NCBI GenBank assembly: GCA_023393755.1
Contig: JAEXCA010000221.1
Coordinates: forward strand, 1 to 27,727
Source of the DNA: Actinomycetes bacterium
GTDB lineage: Bacteria; Actinomycetota; Actinomycetes; Propionibacteriales; Propionibacteriaceae
Length of the DNA stretch: 27,727 bases
Direction of reading: 5' to 3'
A program made the translations under genes and the position numbers. The notes below the pieces were generated by a model that did not search any database, had not been told where the DNA came from, and was given only the letters and a program-made list of their open reading frames with translations. Below are positions 6,412 through 15,966 of this stretch, piece after piece; the stretch's first letter is position 1, and the number at the start of each line of letters is the position of its first letter.

Positions 6412-9400
6412 ATGAGTTTGCACCGGCTGACGGCGGGGACGGGGTATGACTACCTGACCCGCCAGGTCGCTGCGATGGATTCGACGGAGAAGGGGCACAC
6501 CGGGCTGGCGTCCTATTACACCGAGAAGGGCGAGGTTCCCGGGCGTTGGGTCGGCTCGGGGATGGCCGGTATCGAGGGTTTGGCCGCGGGCGATCTGGTG
6601 ACCGCTGAGCAGATGCTGGCGCTGTTCGGGTCGGGGCATCACCCGCTGGCCGCGCAGCGGAAACGGGATCTGGCCGGGCCTGGGCTGACGGAGAAGGACT
6701 ATCGGGAGATCACCCGGCTGGGTGCGCCGTACCGGGTCTACGCCGGGGACGTCAGCCCGTTCCGGGTGGAGGTCGCCCGGCGTCTGGAGGCGTTGAACAA
6801 GGAGCGCGGGCTGCCGCAGAAGGCGGCCACCGCGATCGAGGACCGGGCCCGCATCCGTAGCCAGGTCGCCTTGGAGATGTTCCGTTCGCAGTTCGGACGC
6901 GACCCGCTCAACGAGCGCGAACTCGCCGGCCAGGTGGCGAAGCTGTCGCGCCAGCAGACCACGGCGGTGGCCGGGTTCGCCCTGACGTTCTCGCCGGTGA
7001 AGTCGGTGTCGGCGCTGTGGGCGCTGGCCGATCCCGCCCTCGCTGCGACGATCGAGCGGTGCCACCAGCACGCCGTCGCGGACGCCTTGTCATTCATCGA
7101 ACGCCACGCCCTGTACACGCGGACCGGTACCGACGGGGTGCGGCAGGTCGATGTCCGCGGCCTGGTCGGTGCCGCATTCACCCACCGAGACAGCCGGGCC
7201 GGCGACCCTGACCTGCACACCCACGTCGCGGTGGCGAACAAGGTCCAGACCGTCTGCGACGGACGCTGGTTGTCGATCGACAGCCGCATCCTTCACAAGG
7301 CGATCGTGGACGCCTCCGAGACCTACAACACCGCCCTGGAACGGCACCTGGCCGAGGCGGTCGGGGTGCGGTTCGCCGCCCGTACGGGTACCGATCCACG
7401 GAAGCGTCCGATCCGGGAGATCGTCGGTGTGGACGCCGCGCTGAACCAGCGGTGGTCGACCCGCCGACAGTCGATCGAGGCCCGCCGCCGGGATCTGGCG
7501 GTGGCGTTCCAGGCCGACCACGGCCGTCCCCCGACCCCGGTGGAGGCGATCGCGCTCGCCCAGCAGGCCACCCTGGAGACCCGCGAAGCCAAGCACGAAT
7601 CCCGCCGCCTGGCTGAGCAGCGGACCACCTGGCGGACGCAGGCCCGCGAGATTCTCGGCGGCGAGACCGGTATCCAGATCATGATCGACGGCGCCCTTCA
7701 CCCGGCCCTGTCAGAGCGTGTGATCCCGACCCGGGCCTGGCTGGAGGACGCCGCCAAACGGGTGGTCGCGGTCGTCCAGCGGGACCGTTCCGTCTGGCAG
7801 ACCTGGCACCTGCGCGCCGAGGCGCTGCGCTGCGTCCGGGCCGTCGAGGTGCCTTCCCAACACGTCGAAACGGTCACCAACCTGCTCCTCGACCAGGCCC
7901 TCACCTACTGCCAGGCCCTCACGCGGCCCGTCCCCGGAGAACCCGTCGAGCCCGTCCCGCTGCGCCGTGCGGACGGTGCCAGCGTCTATACAGTCGCCGG
8001 CTCGCAGCTGTACACCTCGAACGCGATCCTGGCCGCCGAAGCCCGTCTCGTGGAAGCAGCCGGGCATTGCGACGGCATGGTCGTGCCCACCCCGGCCCTC
8101 GACATGGCGCTGCTGGAGAGTCACGCGAACGGCGTCGACCTGAACCCCGGACAGGTGCTGCTGGTCCGCGAAATGGCCACCTCCGGGGCCCGGGTGCAGC
8201 TCGCGATCGCACCGGCCGGATCGGGCAAGACCACCGCCATGAACGCCCTCTCCCGAGCCTGGACCCAAGCCGGCGGAAACGTGATCGGGCTCGCCCCGTC
8301 CGCGGCCGCAGCCGCCGCCCTGGGCGAACAGTTCGACGGCCACAGCGACACCCTGGCCAAGCTGGTCTGGTCGCTGCGCAACGGCGAAACCCCCGACTGG
8401 GTCGACCAGATCGGACCCCAAACCCTGGTCATCATCGACGAGGCCGGCATGGCCGACACCCTCTCGCTGGACACCATCGTCAGCCACCTGGCGGCGCGCG
8501 GCGGCAGCGTCCGGCTGATCGGCGACGACCAACAGCTGGCCGCCATCGGGGCCGGCGGAGTGCTCCGCGACATCCAGGCCACCCACGGTGCACTGCGGCT
8601 CACCGAACTGGTCCGGTTCACCGACCGGGCCGAAGGATCAGCCAGCCTGGCGCTGCGCGAAGGCCACACCTCAGCGCTCGGGTTCTACCTCGACCAGCGC
8701 CGCATCCACGTCGGCGACGCCACCACAATGGCCGATGATCTGTTCGCCGCCTGGACCGCTGACCGTACCGGCGGACTCGACTCGATCATGCTCGCCCCCA
8801 CCCGCGAACTGGTCGCCGACCTCAACCAGCAGGCCCGCGCGCAACGGCTCGCCGACACCGATCCGGGCCGCGAGATCGAACTCGCCGACGGCAACCCGGC
8901 CTCCGCCGGCGACACGATCATCACCCGCACCAACAACCGCAAGCTCCGCGTTTCGGCGACCGATTGGGTGAAGAACGGTGACCGCTGGACGATCATCGGC
9001 ATCGACCCGCAGCGCGGTATCCATGCCCGTCACACCCGGTCCGGGCGCCACGTCCAGCTGTCCGCCGACTACGTCACGGAATCGGTCGAACTGGGCTATG
9101 CGACCACCACGCACACCGCCCAGGGAGTCACCGCCGACACCATGCACGGGCTGCTCGCCGGTAACGAATCACGCCAGCAGGCCTACACGATGCTCACCCG
9201 CGGACGCGAAGCCAACCACGCCTACGTGGTCGTCGTCACCGACGGCGACCCGCACACCCTGATCCGTCCCGAGACCATCAACCCGCTCACCCCGACCGAC
9301 GTCCTCGAACGCATCCTCGCCCGCGACGAGTCCCCCGTCTCGGCCACCACCGCCCTGCGCGACGCCGCCAACCCCGCCCGGCACCTCGGCGACGCGACCG

Positions 9401-11886
9401 CCCGCTACACCGATGCCGTCACGTTCGCCACCACGCACCTGGTCGGCGAACTCGGCATCCGCAGCCTCGAACGGACCATCGACGAGATCGCACCCGGCCT
9501 CACCGACAGCCCCACCTGGCCGGCCCTGCGAACCCAGCTGCTGACCGCCCAAGCCGACGACCGCGACCCCATCCAGGCCCTCAACCGCGCCCAGATCATC
9601 CCCATCGCCGAAGACCAAGACCCATGCACCGTCCTGGCCGGACGCATCGCCGATGTTGGCCGGCACTACCGCGGCGGGCCGCTGCCCTGGCTCCCCCGAA
9701 CCCCCGAAGCGCTGACCCGTGACCCGCTCTGGGGCAGCTACCTGGACGCCCGCCAGCAACTGGTCAGCCAGCTCGCCGAACAGGTCCGTCACGACGCGAT
9801 CACCGCCGAAACCCGGCCGGCGTGGCTCACCGGGACCGGACGTACCGCGCCCGAACTGGTCGCCGACATCGAAGTGTGGCGCGCCGCCCACACCGTCGAA
9901 CCCGGCGACACCCGACCCACCGGAGACCGCCGCCACGGACCGGCCGAACCGCGCTGGCAGGCACACCTCGACCAGCGACTCGCGTCCACCGCCACCGCCG
10001 CCATGGCCGAATGGCGACCGCTACTCGCGCACATCTCGCCGCTCATCCCGGCCGACGACTTCGCCCCCACGCTGGCCGCACGACTGTCGCAACTCTCCTC
10101 GACCGGGATCAACGTGCCCAACCTGCTGAGTATCACCGGCGCCCAAGGCCCACTACCCGACGACCACGCCGCCGCAGCGCTGTGGTGGCGACTATCACGA
10201 CACCTCACGCCCGCGGTGGCCGTAACCGTCGACGCCGACCACCACCTGTCCACCCAGTGGCTACCGACATTCACCGAGCGCCTCGGCGAAGCGTCCCAGG
10301 ACCTTCAAAACAGCCCGTGGTGGCCCGCCCTGGTCACCACCATCGAACGCGGTCTCCAACGCGGCTGGCCCCTCGACCAACTGCTCGACGAGACCCGAGC
10401 ACTCGGTGACGATGGCCGCACCGACCCGTGCCAGGCCTGGGTATGGCGACTCTCGCTGCTCACCGACAGCCACGACCTACCCGACGAAGACCGCTACGAC
10501 CCCGCCGACGAACCACCCCACGACCTCACCCACGGCTGGACACCGGCCCCGACCGCCGGCAACACCCACGACCACCAGGAACCAGCCGACGACTTCGACG
10601 ACCTGGACGACGACCTCGACGACGACCTCAGCCTCCACCTCGAAGGACTCCTCCGCTCCGTGATGGGCGCACCCGAACCCACCGAGGCCCAGATCCGTCA
10701 CCAACAGGCGCGCTGGGACCAGATCACCGCCAGCCCCGTCCCCGTCGACCGGCTTGCCCAGGTGAACGAACTCGCCACCGCCTACTACCAAGCGTGCCTC
10801 CCGCACAGCTGGGCAAAGCCGTACCTCGACCAGCGCCTACACGCCGACCCGGCAATGCTCGAACCCCTGCGACTCGGCTACGCCCCCGACGGCTGGACCG
10901 GCCTGGTCACCCACCTACGCCGAATCGGCGTCACCGACCAAGAGATGCTCACCGCCGGCCTCGCCACCACCGCCTCCACCGGACGCCTCATCGACCGCTT
11001 CCGCGACCGCCTCGTCGTCCCCATCGTCCACGACCACCAGGTGCTCGGCTTCGTCGCCCGACGCAACCCCAACCACCGCGACGACGACGGACACGGCCCG
11101 AAGTACCTCAACACCGCCGCCACACCCCTGTTCGCCAAAGGCGACCAGCTCTACATCGCCGGCGAACTCACCGGCGACGTCACCCCCGTCCTCGTCGAAG
11201 GACCACTCGACGCGAGCGCCGTCACCCTCGCCGCCGACGGCCACCACGGCGGCGTCGCCCCACTCGGCACCAGCCTCACCGAAGCCCAAGTCGCCCAACT
11301 CCACCAGCACGGACGAACCCCGGTCGTCGCCACCGACGCCGACCTCGCCGGACAAGTCGCCGCCGAACGCGACTACTGGCTCCTCACCCTCTACAACCTC
11401 GACCCCACCCACGCCGCCCTACCCGACGGCACCGACCCCGCCGACCTCGTCGCAGCAGGCGAATCCGCCAGCCTGACAAGGACGATGTCGCAGGCACGCC
11501 CACTGGCCGAAACGCTGATTGACGAACGCCTCGACCACCTCCAAGGCACCGAAGCCGCCCTCGACGCAATCCGCGTCCTCGCCGCGCAACCAACCGACCG
11601 CTGGATCGATGGCACCCACCACATCGCCGAACGAACCGGAATCCCACCAACCCTCCTGCGCTCCGCACTCGCGTCCATGGTCAAGGCCCGGAACGCCGAC
11701 CCCCGCAAAGCCACCCAGGCCGCCACCGACCGGGTCCCGGACGTCAAGGGCCGACTCACCGCCATCAAGAACGAGCAGGCAGGAGAGGCCTTGGTCGAGG
11801 GCATTGAGACGCCGCCGCATCGCGGCCAGCCTGAACCGCTCCCCTCGCTCGACTCGCCCAATCCCAACCCAGGCGTCTCATGGTGA
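6412..11886 (+). CDS. MobF-family relaxase-helicase fused to DnaG-like TOPRIM primase
   Basis: 1824 aa. Start at ATG 6412 (MSLHRLTAG, typical of the family) with AAGGG 9 bases upstream; a GTG at 6406 is possible. Relaxase domain: N-terminal tyrosines Y12/Y14 (GYDYLTRQV), YYTEKGEVPGRWVG, FSPVKSVSALWAL, and the metal site DPDLHTHVAVAN (H269, H271). Helicase: Walker A PAGSGKT (603-607), Walker B VIIDEAG (D676), and a C-terminal RecD/UvrD segment near 890-945 (THTAQGVTADT, MLTRGREAN). An Asp-rich linker lies at 1393-1408. Primase core: RLGYAPDGW, DRFRDRLVVPI, PKYLNTAATPLF, then TOPRIM residues E1596 (VEGPLD) and D1642/D1644 (TDADLAG). No DnaG zinc finger is seen. It would nick at oriT, unwind the transferred strand and possibly prime the complementary strand in the recipient. 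It is divergent from the four-gene operon. Confidence 0.92.
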   Translation: MSLHRLTAGTGYDYLTRQVAAMDSTEKGHTGLASYYTEKGEVPGRWVGSGMAGIEGLAAGDLVTAEQMLALFGSGHHPLAAQRKRDLAGPGLTEKDYREITRLGAPYRVYAGDVSPFRVEVARRLEALNKERGLPQKAATAIEDRARIRSQVALEMFRSQFGRDPLNERELAGQVAKLSRQQTTAVAGFALTFSPVKSVSALWALADPALAATIERCHQHAVADALSFIERHALYTRTGTDGVRQVDVRGLVGAAFTHRDSRAGDPDLHTHVAVANKVQTVCDGRWLSIDSRILHKAIVDASETYNTALERHLAEAVGVRFAARTGTDPRKRPIREIVGVDAALNQRWSTRRQSIEARRRDLAVAFQADHGRPPTPVEAIALAQQATLETREAKHESRRLAEQRTTWRTQAREILGGETGIQIMIDGALHPALSERVIPTRAWLEDAAKRVVAVVQRDRSVWQTWHLRAEALRCVRAVEVPSQHVETVTNLLLDQALTYCQALTRPVPGEPVEPVPLRRADGASVYTVAGSQLYTSNAILAAEARLVEAAGHCDGMVVPTPALDMALLESHANGVDLNPGQVLLVREMATSGARVQLAIAPAGSGKTTAMNALSRAWTQAGGNVIGLAPSAAAAAALGEQFDGHSDTLAKLVWSLRNGETPDWVDQIGPQTLVIIDEAGMADTLSLDTIVSHLAARGGSVRLIGDDQQLAAIGAGGVLRDIQATHGALRLTELVRFTDRAEGSASLALREGHTSALGFYLDQRRIHVGDATTMADDLFAAWTADRTGGLDSIMLAPTRELVADLNQQARAQRLADTDPGREIELADGNPASAGDTIITRTNNRKLRVSATDWVKNGDRWTIIGIDPQRGIHARHTRSGRHVQLSADYVTESVELGYATTTHTAQGVTADTMHGLLAGNESRQQAYTMLTRGREANHAYVVVVTDGDPHTLIRPETINPLTPTDVLERILARDESPVSATTALRDAANPARHLGDATARYTDAVTFATTHLVGELGIRSLERTIDEIAPGLTDSPTWPALRTQLLTAQADDRDPIQALNRAQIIPIAEDQDPCTVLAGRIADVGRHYRGGPLPWLPRTPEALTRDPLWGSYLDARQQLVSQLAEQVRHDAITAETRPAWLTGTGRTAPELVADIEVWRAAHTVEPGDTRPTGDRRHGPAEPRWQAHLDQRLASTATAAMAEWRPLLAHISPLIPADDFAPTLAARLSQLSSTGINVPNLLSITGAQGPLPDDHAAAALWWRLSRHLTPAVAVTVDADHHLSTQWLPTFTERLGEASQDLQNSPWWPALVTTIERGLQRGWPLDQLLDETRALGDDGRTDPCQAWVWRLSLLTDSHDLPDEDRYDPADEPPHDLTHGWTPAPTAGNTHDHQEPADDFDDLDDDLDDDLSLHLEGLLRSVMGAPEPTEAQIRHQQARWDQITASPVPVDRLAQVNELATAYYQACLPHSWAKPYLDQRLHADPAMLEPLRLGYAPDGWTGLVTHLRRIGVTDQEMLTAGLATTASTGRLIDRFRDRLVVPIVHDHQVLGFVARRNPNHRDDDGHGPKYLNTAATPLFAKGDQLYIAGELTGDVTPVLVEGPLDASAVTLAADGHHGGVAPLGTSLTEAQVAQLHQHGRTPVVATDADLAGQVAAERDYWLLTLYNLDPTHAALPDGTDPADLVAAGESASLTRTMSQARPLAETLIDERLDHLQGTEAALDAIRVLAAQPTDRWIDGTHHIAERTGIPPTLLRSALASMVKARNADPRKATQAATDRVPDVKGRLTAIKNEQAGEALVEGIETPPHRGQPEPLPSLDSPNPNPGVSW

Positions 11887-12240
11887 AGAACGACCCGCAG
11901 CCGCAATACGGTCTGCCGTGCAGCGGATCGTGAAGCTCCGGCAGACACGTGGATCGTGGCGGGGCGGGGAGTGGCTCCTGCCAGGCCCGCGGGGTGTGCT
12001 GGCCGGAGTTCTGCACCCAGACGACGGGGATCTGCTGGCCGATGCCGACGACCACCGCCCCAACGGCGATCGCTGATCCTACGGAGCGACTCGACCGACT
12101 CTGTCATCACCGGTCGAGGACCAAGCCGATGGCTGTGGTCGTGACTCAGTCAGCCGGACGACCACCGAGGGTCGCCGTTTGGCCAGCTGCGCAGTGCAAC
12201 TACGCCATACCGGTGGCGGGCGTCACCAGCGAAGGCTCGT
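11887..12240. other. Convergent gap between relaxase and catabolic operon; possible antisense gene relic
   Basis: No complete gene is supported. On the minus strand about 12060-11930 one frame reads IAVGAVVVGIGQQIPVVWVQ, then NSGQHTPRAWQEPLPAPP, with GC-ending codons and a hydrophobic start like real coding sequence. It has no credible start codon or ribosome-binding site and fades toward the end of the relaxase gene, so it may be a decayed fragment of a transfer-region gene. The rest shows nothing except the hairpin at 12090-12118. Confidence 0.3.
12090..12118. terminator. 8-bp inverted repeat between convergent genes, possible bidirectional terminator
   Basis: CTCGACCG (12090-12097) and CGGTCGAG (12111-12118) pair perfectly around a 13-base loop. 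It sits between the converging relaxase gene and catabolic operon, where a terminator is expected. No T-run follows on either side, which is common for actinobacterial terminators but makes the call weak. Confidence 0.35.
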
Positions 12241-13140
12241 TCACCCGTCTATGGAGCGTGCGATGTCGTCGGCCAGCCTGTCCAGAGCCGAGCGATCCTC
12301 GTTGGTGAGCGGACGGAATGGTGCCCGACAGTTTCCGGTGACCTCGCCGCGTGCGCAAGCGATGTACTTTGCGGATTGGAACACGCCGTGGGCAACCAAG
12401 GTCTCCACAACGGAGTTGATCTGCCGTTGCGTGTGTCGAGCGCCGGCCAGATCGCCAGCGTTGAACTGGCTACGCAGCCTCAAGAACAGTTCTGGCTGGA
12501 TATTCACTGTCGTGCCCACGGCTCCGGTCGCTCCGGCGACGAGTGCTGATAGGTACTGCTCATCGAATCCGTTGAAGAAGATCTTGTCCGGGAATGCCTC
12601 CGTCAGCCGCTCGAGAGCGTACAGGTTGTGATCGGTGTGCTTCATGCCGATCACCTGTGGGTCAGCAAGCAGAGCAGAGGAGTTGGCTTTGGAGAACGAC
12701 ACGCCTGTGAACTGTGGAATGTTGTAGAGCATGACCGGCACGTCCACGGCAGCGATGACGTCGCGGTAGTAGGTCTCGACTTCTTGGGGTGTGAACGCGT
12801 AGTAGTACGGCGGGATCATCGACACCGCCGACACCCCGTGTGCTTGGGCGTGAAGTGCGAGCTCGATGGTCTGTGTCGTGCTGACGGTGCCGACATGCAC
12901 GATGACCGGCGCTAACCCCGCGGCCGCCGACGTCACAGTGCTGACGACGGCCTTGCGCTCGTCGAGCGACAGCAGGAGCGCTTCCCCGGAGGATCCACAG
13001 CAGTAGAAGCCCTCGACCCCGCGAGCGAGTTGCTCGCCAACGATCTGTGCCAAGACGTCGTGGTCGATGCTCTCATCGGCGCGGGTTGGAGTAACCAGTG
13101 CGGAGTAGATCCGTGCGAGATCGTTCACCACGCCGTCCAT
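12241..13140 (-). CDS. DapA/NanA-superfamily aldolase (2-keto-3-deoxy sugar acid or N-acetylneuraminate lyase type)
   Basis: 299 aa, a class I TIM-barrel aldolase of normal family length. GSSGE (49-53) is the substrate carboxylate-binding motif, Y139 in MLYNIP is the conserved active-site Tyr, and K167 in VIGMKHTD is the Schiff-base Lys. HVGTVST, YNIPQFTGV, FNGFDE and GTTVNIQ match the N-acetylneuraminate lyase branch better than dihydrodipicolinate synthase. It would cleave a 2-keto-3-deoxy sugar acid to pyruvate and an aldehyde. The enolase-superfamily neighbour suggests an aldonate-type substrate over sialic acid. Start: ATG 13140 overlaps the SDR stop by 16 bases; GTG 13128 would give a GTGA overlap and is an alternative. 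Last gene of the catabolic operon. Confidence 0.88.
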   Translation of the reverse strand: MDGVVNDLARIYSALVTPTRADESIDHDVLAQIVGEQLARGVEGFYCCGSSGEALLLSLDERKAVVSTVTSAAAGLAPVIVHVGTVSTTQTIELALHAQAHGVSAVSMIPPYYYAFTPQEVETYYRDVIAAVDVPVMLYNIPQFTGVSFSKANSSALLADPQVIGMKHTDHNLYALERLTEAFPDKIFFNGFDEQYLSALVAGATGAVGTTVNIQPELFLRLRSQFNAGDLAGARHTQRQINSVVETLVAHGVFQSAKYIACARGEVTGNCRAPFRPLTNEDRSALDRLADDIARSIDG

Positions 13141-13952
13141 CCGCCGTCAACGACCAGGTTCGAGCCGGTCATGTAGATCGAGCCGTCCGACAGCAGGAAG
13201 ATCAGCGGCGCCAGGTAGTCGTCGACGGTCGCCATTCGTCCGATCGGCATCCGCGCCGTGTAGTTGGCCTTGAAGTACTCGTCCTGTGTGTCCCTTCCGA
13301 TGCCGGACGGGGTGAGGGTGTTCACCCGGATACCCACTCGGCCCCAGTAGGTTGCGCAGTACCGCGTGAAGTTGTAGACGCCCGACTTGGATGCGCTGTA
13401 CGCCACTGGCTTGATGAAAGGCACTCCGGTCTGCTCGAACTTGTAGGCGTAGATGTCCTGGATCGGTGAGAGCATTCCGTAGATCGAGCCGATGTTGACG
13501 ATTGAGCCGCCTTTTCCGGCAGCTCGCATGCGCTTGCCGACGGCCTGGGTCATCAGGAAGGTGCCGGTGAGGTTGGTCTCGACAACCTCGCGAAACACCT
13601 CCTCAGGGAAGTCCTCAAACGGCCCGGAGACCTCTGGGGGTGCGCTCGGCTGGGTATCGATGCCGGCGTTGTTCACGAGCCCGTCTGGGGCTCCCCAACC
13701 CCTCAGCGCGGCATCGAGGCCGGTGTTGATCGACTGCTTCGAAGTGATGTCGATCGATGCGTAGCGGAGGTTCTCATCGTCGGCGAGGCGACCCAGGCGA
13801 GCCCGGGCATCGTTGACCGAGGATCGTCCGACAGCGACCACCCTTGCACCTCTCGCGAGAAGCTCTCCCGTGAACGCCTGACCAAGTTGGCCTAGGGCTC
13901 CGGTTACGACGATGACCTTGTTGGCGACGCCGAACAGTCGATCCGCGGTCAC
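13125..13952 (-). CDS. Short-chain dehydrogenase/reductase
   Basis: 275 aa from GTG 13952, 3 bases after the stop of the enolase-superfamily gene. Classical SDR: nucleotide-binding TGALGQLG (17-24; the usual third Gly pattern slightly altered), NNAG (94-97), and catalytic tetrad N127, S156 (GSIYG), Y185 and K189 (YSASK). The C-terminus, TGSNLVVDGGWTAW, is typical of the family. It probably oxidises or reduces a sugar or sugar acid with NAD(P) in the same pathway as the neighbouring dehydratase-like enzyme and aldolase. The exact substrate cannot be read from the sequence. Confidence 0.88.
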   Translation of the reverse strand: MTADRLFGVANKVIVVTGALGQLGQAFTGELLARGARVVAVGRSSVNDARARLGRLADDENLRYASIDITSKQSINTGLDAALRGWGAPDGLVNNAGIDTQPSAPPEVSGPFEDFPEEVFREVVETNLTGTFLMTQAVGKRMRAAGKGGSIVNIGSIYGMLSPIQDIYAYKFEQTGVPFIKPVAYSASKSGVYNFTRYCATYWGRVGIRVNTLTPSGIGRDTQDEYFKANYTARMPIGRMATVDDYLAPLIFLLSDGSIYMTGSNLVVDGGWTAW

Positions 13953-13955
13953 GGC

Positions 13956-15074
13956 TCACACCTCCGCATGGGCAAGGGGCTGGGCGCCGTCGCCGACGCG
14001 GTTGGCGTTGAGGTAGTCCCAGTTGAACTCCAGACCATGCCCGGGCACGTCGCGGGGAACGAAGTAGCCGTCTTGTGGAGGCTGGGGCAGGATCGCACCA
14101 AGCTCAGTCATGGTCCCGCCGTCCGTCATCTCGCCAGCCAGCGCGTTGGGTACGGAGCACAGCACGTGGGCGCTCAGTTCCACGATGAAGTGGGGCGCCA
14201 TCGGGGCCACATAGGCGCGCCCGAGGGCAGCGATGTCCAGGTAGGGGGTGATGCCACCGACCCGCCCTATGTCTGCCTGGATGAAGTCGACTGCGTCGGA
14301 TGCTAGGTACTGGTTGAACTGCTGGAGCGTGTAGACGTTCTCGCCCAGTCCAATCGGGATACCTGAGCGCGCCCTTAGCCGGGCGTGGCCGATGACGTCG
14401 TCGACGCGCAGCGGCTCCTCCACCCAGTACAGGCCGAGATGACGGAACCGCTCGGTCGCCCTGACGGCCTCTGCGTAGGTCCACCCCTGGTTGGCGTCGA
14501 CCATCAGCGGGTACATCCCGACCGCCTCACGGATCTTGGTGAGCCGCTCCACGTCCTCTTCGAGATCGGGCTTTCCCACCTTCACCTTGGCGGCGAAGTA
14601 ACCCTCTGCCTTCCAGCCCTTGACCTGTTCTACTACCTCTTCTGCGGACAGGTTCAGGTTGATCCCACTGCCATAAAGCTGGACGCGATCGCGAACCTTG
14701 CCGAGGTAGGTCCCCAAGGAGACACCGGCGTTCTTCGACAGCGCATCCCAGACCGCGATGTCAACAGCGGCCAAGGCCAGTGTGGTGGTGCCACCCGGTC
14801 CGTTGTCACGCAGGTACTTCCAGGACGCATGCCACAGCGGGGTCGCCGCGACCTCCTTGCCGATGAGGGTCGGGGTGAGTTCCTTCAGCATCGCCATCAT
14901 GGTGATGCCGCCGACCCCAGACGTGTGGCTGAAGCCTTGACCTACGATGCCGGAGTCCGTACGCAGGGTGGCAGTCAGGATCTCGATGTGGGTGACGACA
15001 TGGATTTGGTCACCCCACGTCCCCTTCGGCAGCGGCAGGCGCGACAGCTGGTACTCGATGGATTCGATCTTCAC
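13956..15074 (-). CDS. Enolase-superfamily enzyme of the mandelate racemase group (probable sugar acid dehydratase)
   Basis: 372 aa from GTG 15074, with AAGGA 8 bases upstream. The open frame extends further to 15206, but that extension is a Ser/Arg-rich shadow of the permease gene. Catalytic residues fit the mandelate racemase group: KxK (K163, K165 in AAKVKVG), metal ligands D193 (VDANQGW), E219 or E220 (WVEEPL) and E245 (GLGEN), and the D268 (ADIGRVGG) / H295 (APHF) dyad. This His-Asp set abstracts the alpha proton of a carboxylate, either for dehydration of an acid sugar or for racemisation. With an aldolase, an SDR and sugar-type transporter alongside, a sugar acid dehydratase producing a 2-keto-3-deoxy acid is the best inference. 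The specific sugar is unknown. Confidence 0.87.
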   Translation of the reverse strand: MKIESIEYQLSRLPLPKGTWGDQIHVVTHIEILTATLRTDSGIVGQGFSHTSGVGGITMMAMLKELTPTLIGKEVAATPLWHASWKYLRDNGPGGTTTLALAAVDIAVWDALSKNAGVSLGTYLGKVRDRVQLYGSGINLNLSAEEVVEQVKGWKAEGYFAAKVKVGKPDLEEDVERLTKIREAVGMYPLMVDANQGWTYAEAVRATERFRHLGLYWVEEPLRVDDVIGHARLRARSGIPIGLGENVYTLQQFNQYLASDAVDFIQADIGRVGGITPYLDIAALGRAYVAPMAPHFIVELSAHVLCSVPNALAGEMTDGGTMTELGAILPQPPQDGYFVPRDVPGHGLEFNWDYLNANRVGDGAQPLAHAEV

Positions 15075-15111
15075 GGAGGTTGTCCTTCCTTGGTTTTGGT
15101 TCGAGAGGTGT

Positions 15112-15966
15112 TCAGCCCTTGACGGCGCCGGCTGCGAGGCCCGCGACGAGGCGCTTCTGGACGATGAGGAAGCCGACGATGACCGGGAGCACCGAAAGCA
15201 CGCCACTGGCCGTCAGCAGGTCCCAGCGGATCTGGTAGTCGCCGATGAACAACTGCAGGCCCACGGGCAGGGTCCGCGTGTTCTCCGACGAGGTGAAGGT
15301 GAGGGCGTAGAGGAACTCGTTCCAGGTGAGAATGAACGCGTAGGTTCCTGAGGCGACCATGCCTGGGAGAAGGAGTGGCATGAGGATGCTGCGGATGATC
15401 TGCCAGGTGCTGGCTCCGTCGATCTGGCCGGCCTCTTCGAGTTCTTTGGGAATCGAATCGGCGAAGCTCTTCAGGAGCCAGGTCGAGAACGGGGTGGCGA
15501 AGGCTGCGTGGACCAATGCCAAACCCACGATCGAGTCGATGAGGCCGAAGTTCCGCAGCTGATCCTGCAGCGAGATCACGAGCAGAACCGCAGGGAACAT
15601 CTGCGCCAAAAGCATCCCGGTCATGGCGACCTTCTTGCCCCGGAAACTGAACCGCGAGAGTGCCAGCGCGGCACCCGTGCTCACGATCAGAGTCAGTGGT
15701 ACCGCGATCAGCGCGACTAGTGCGCTGTTGCGTAGGTACATCAGGAACGGCGTGCCCGCAACAAGCTCGCCATAGGCGCTGAACACGAACTGCTGGGGAA
15801 TGATCGACGCCCCGGCGGCGACTAGTTGCTCCTGTGGCGTCACCGAGGTGAGCAGCATGATCAGGTAGGGGCCGAGCACGAAGGCCATGATGGTGATCAC
15901 CGCGACAGCCTGCAATGAGCGGGTGGTGACCACGCCTGCTTGGCTGCGGCCAGTAGCGTTTCTCAT
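15112..15966 (-). CDS. Carbohydrate ABC transporter permease, MalG type
   Basis: 284 aa from ATG 15966, overlapping the stop of the companion permease by ATGA (15963-15966). It has about six hydrophobic segments. The cytoplasmic EAA loop reads LEEAGQIDGASTWQIIRSIL (about residues 186-205), which docks on the ATPase. Family length and topology are those of CUT1-type sugar importers. It works with the neighbouring permease and the lipoprotein. No ATPase gene occurs in the operon, so a shared MsiK-type ATPase encoded elsewhere is expected, as is common in actinobacteria. Confidence 0.92.
   Translation of the reverse strand: MRNATGRSQAGVVTTRSLQAVAVITIMAFVLGPYLIMLLTSVTPQEQLVAAGASIIPQQFVFSAYGELVAGTPFLMYLRNSALVALIAVPLTLIVSTGAALALSRFSFRGKKVAMTGMLLAQMFPAVLLVISLQDQLRNFGLIDSIVGLALVHAAFATPFSTWLLKSFADSIPKELEEAGQIDGASTWQIIRSILMPLLLPGMVASGTYAFILTWNEFLYALTFTSSENTRTLPVGLQLFIGDYQIRWDLLTASGVLSVLPVIVGFLIVQKRLVAGLAAGAVKG

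Noticed and set aside
10588..10640. Short GACGAC-type repeats
   Set aside because: They encode the Asp-rich linker of the relaxase and are a protein-level low-complexity stretch, not a DNA repeat element.
10428..11522. Plus-strand 364-residue Arg/Pro-rich frame
   Set aside because: It is an alternative frame of the relaxase-primase gene, whose TOPRIM motifs are intact in the main frame.
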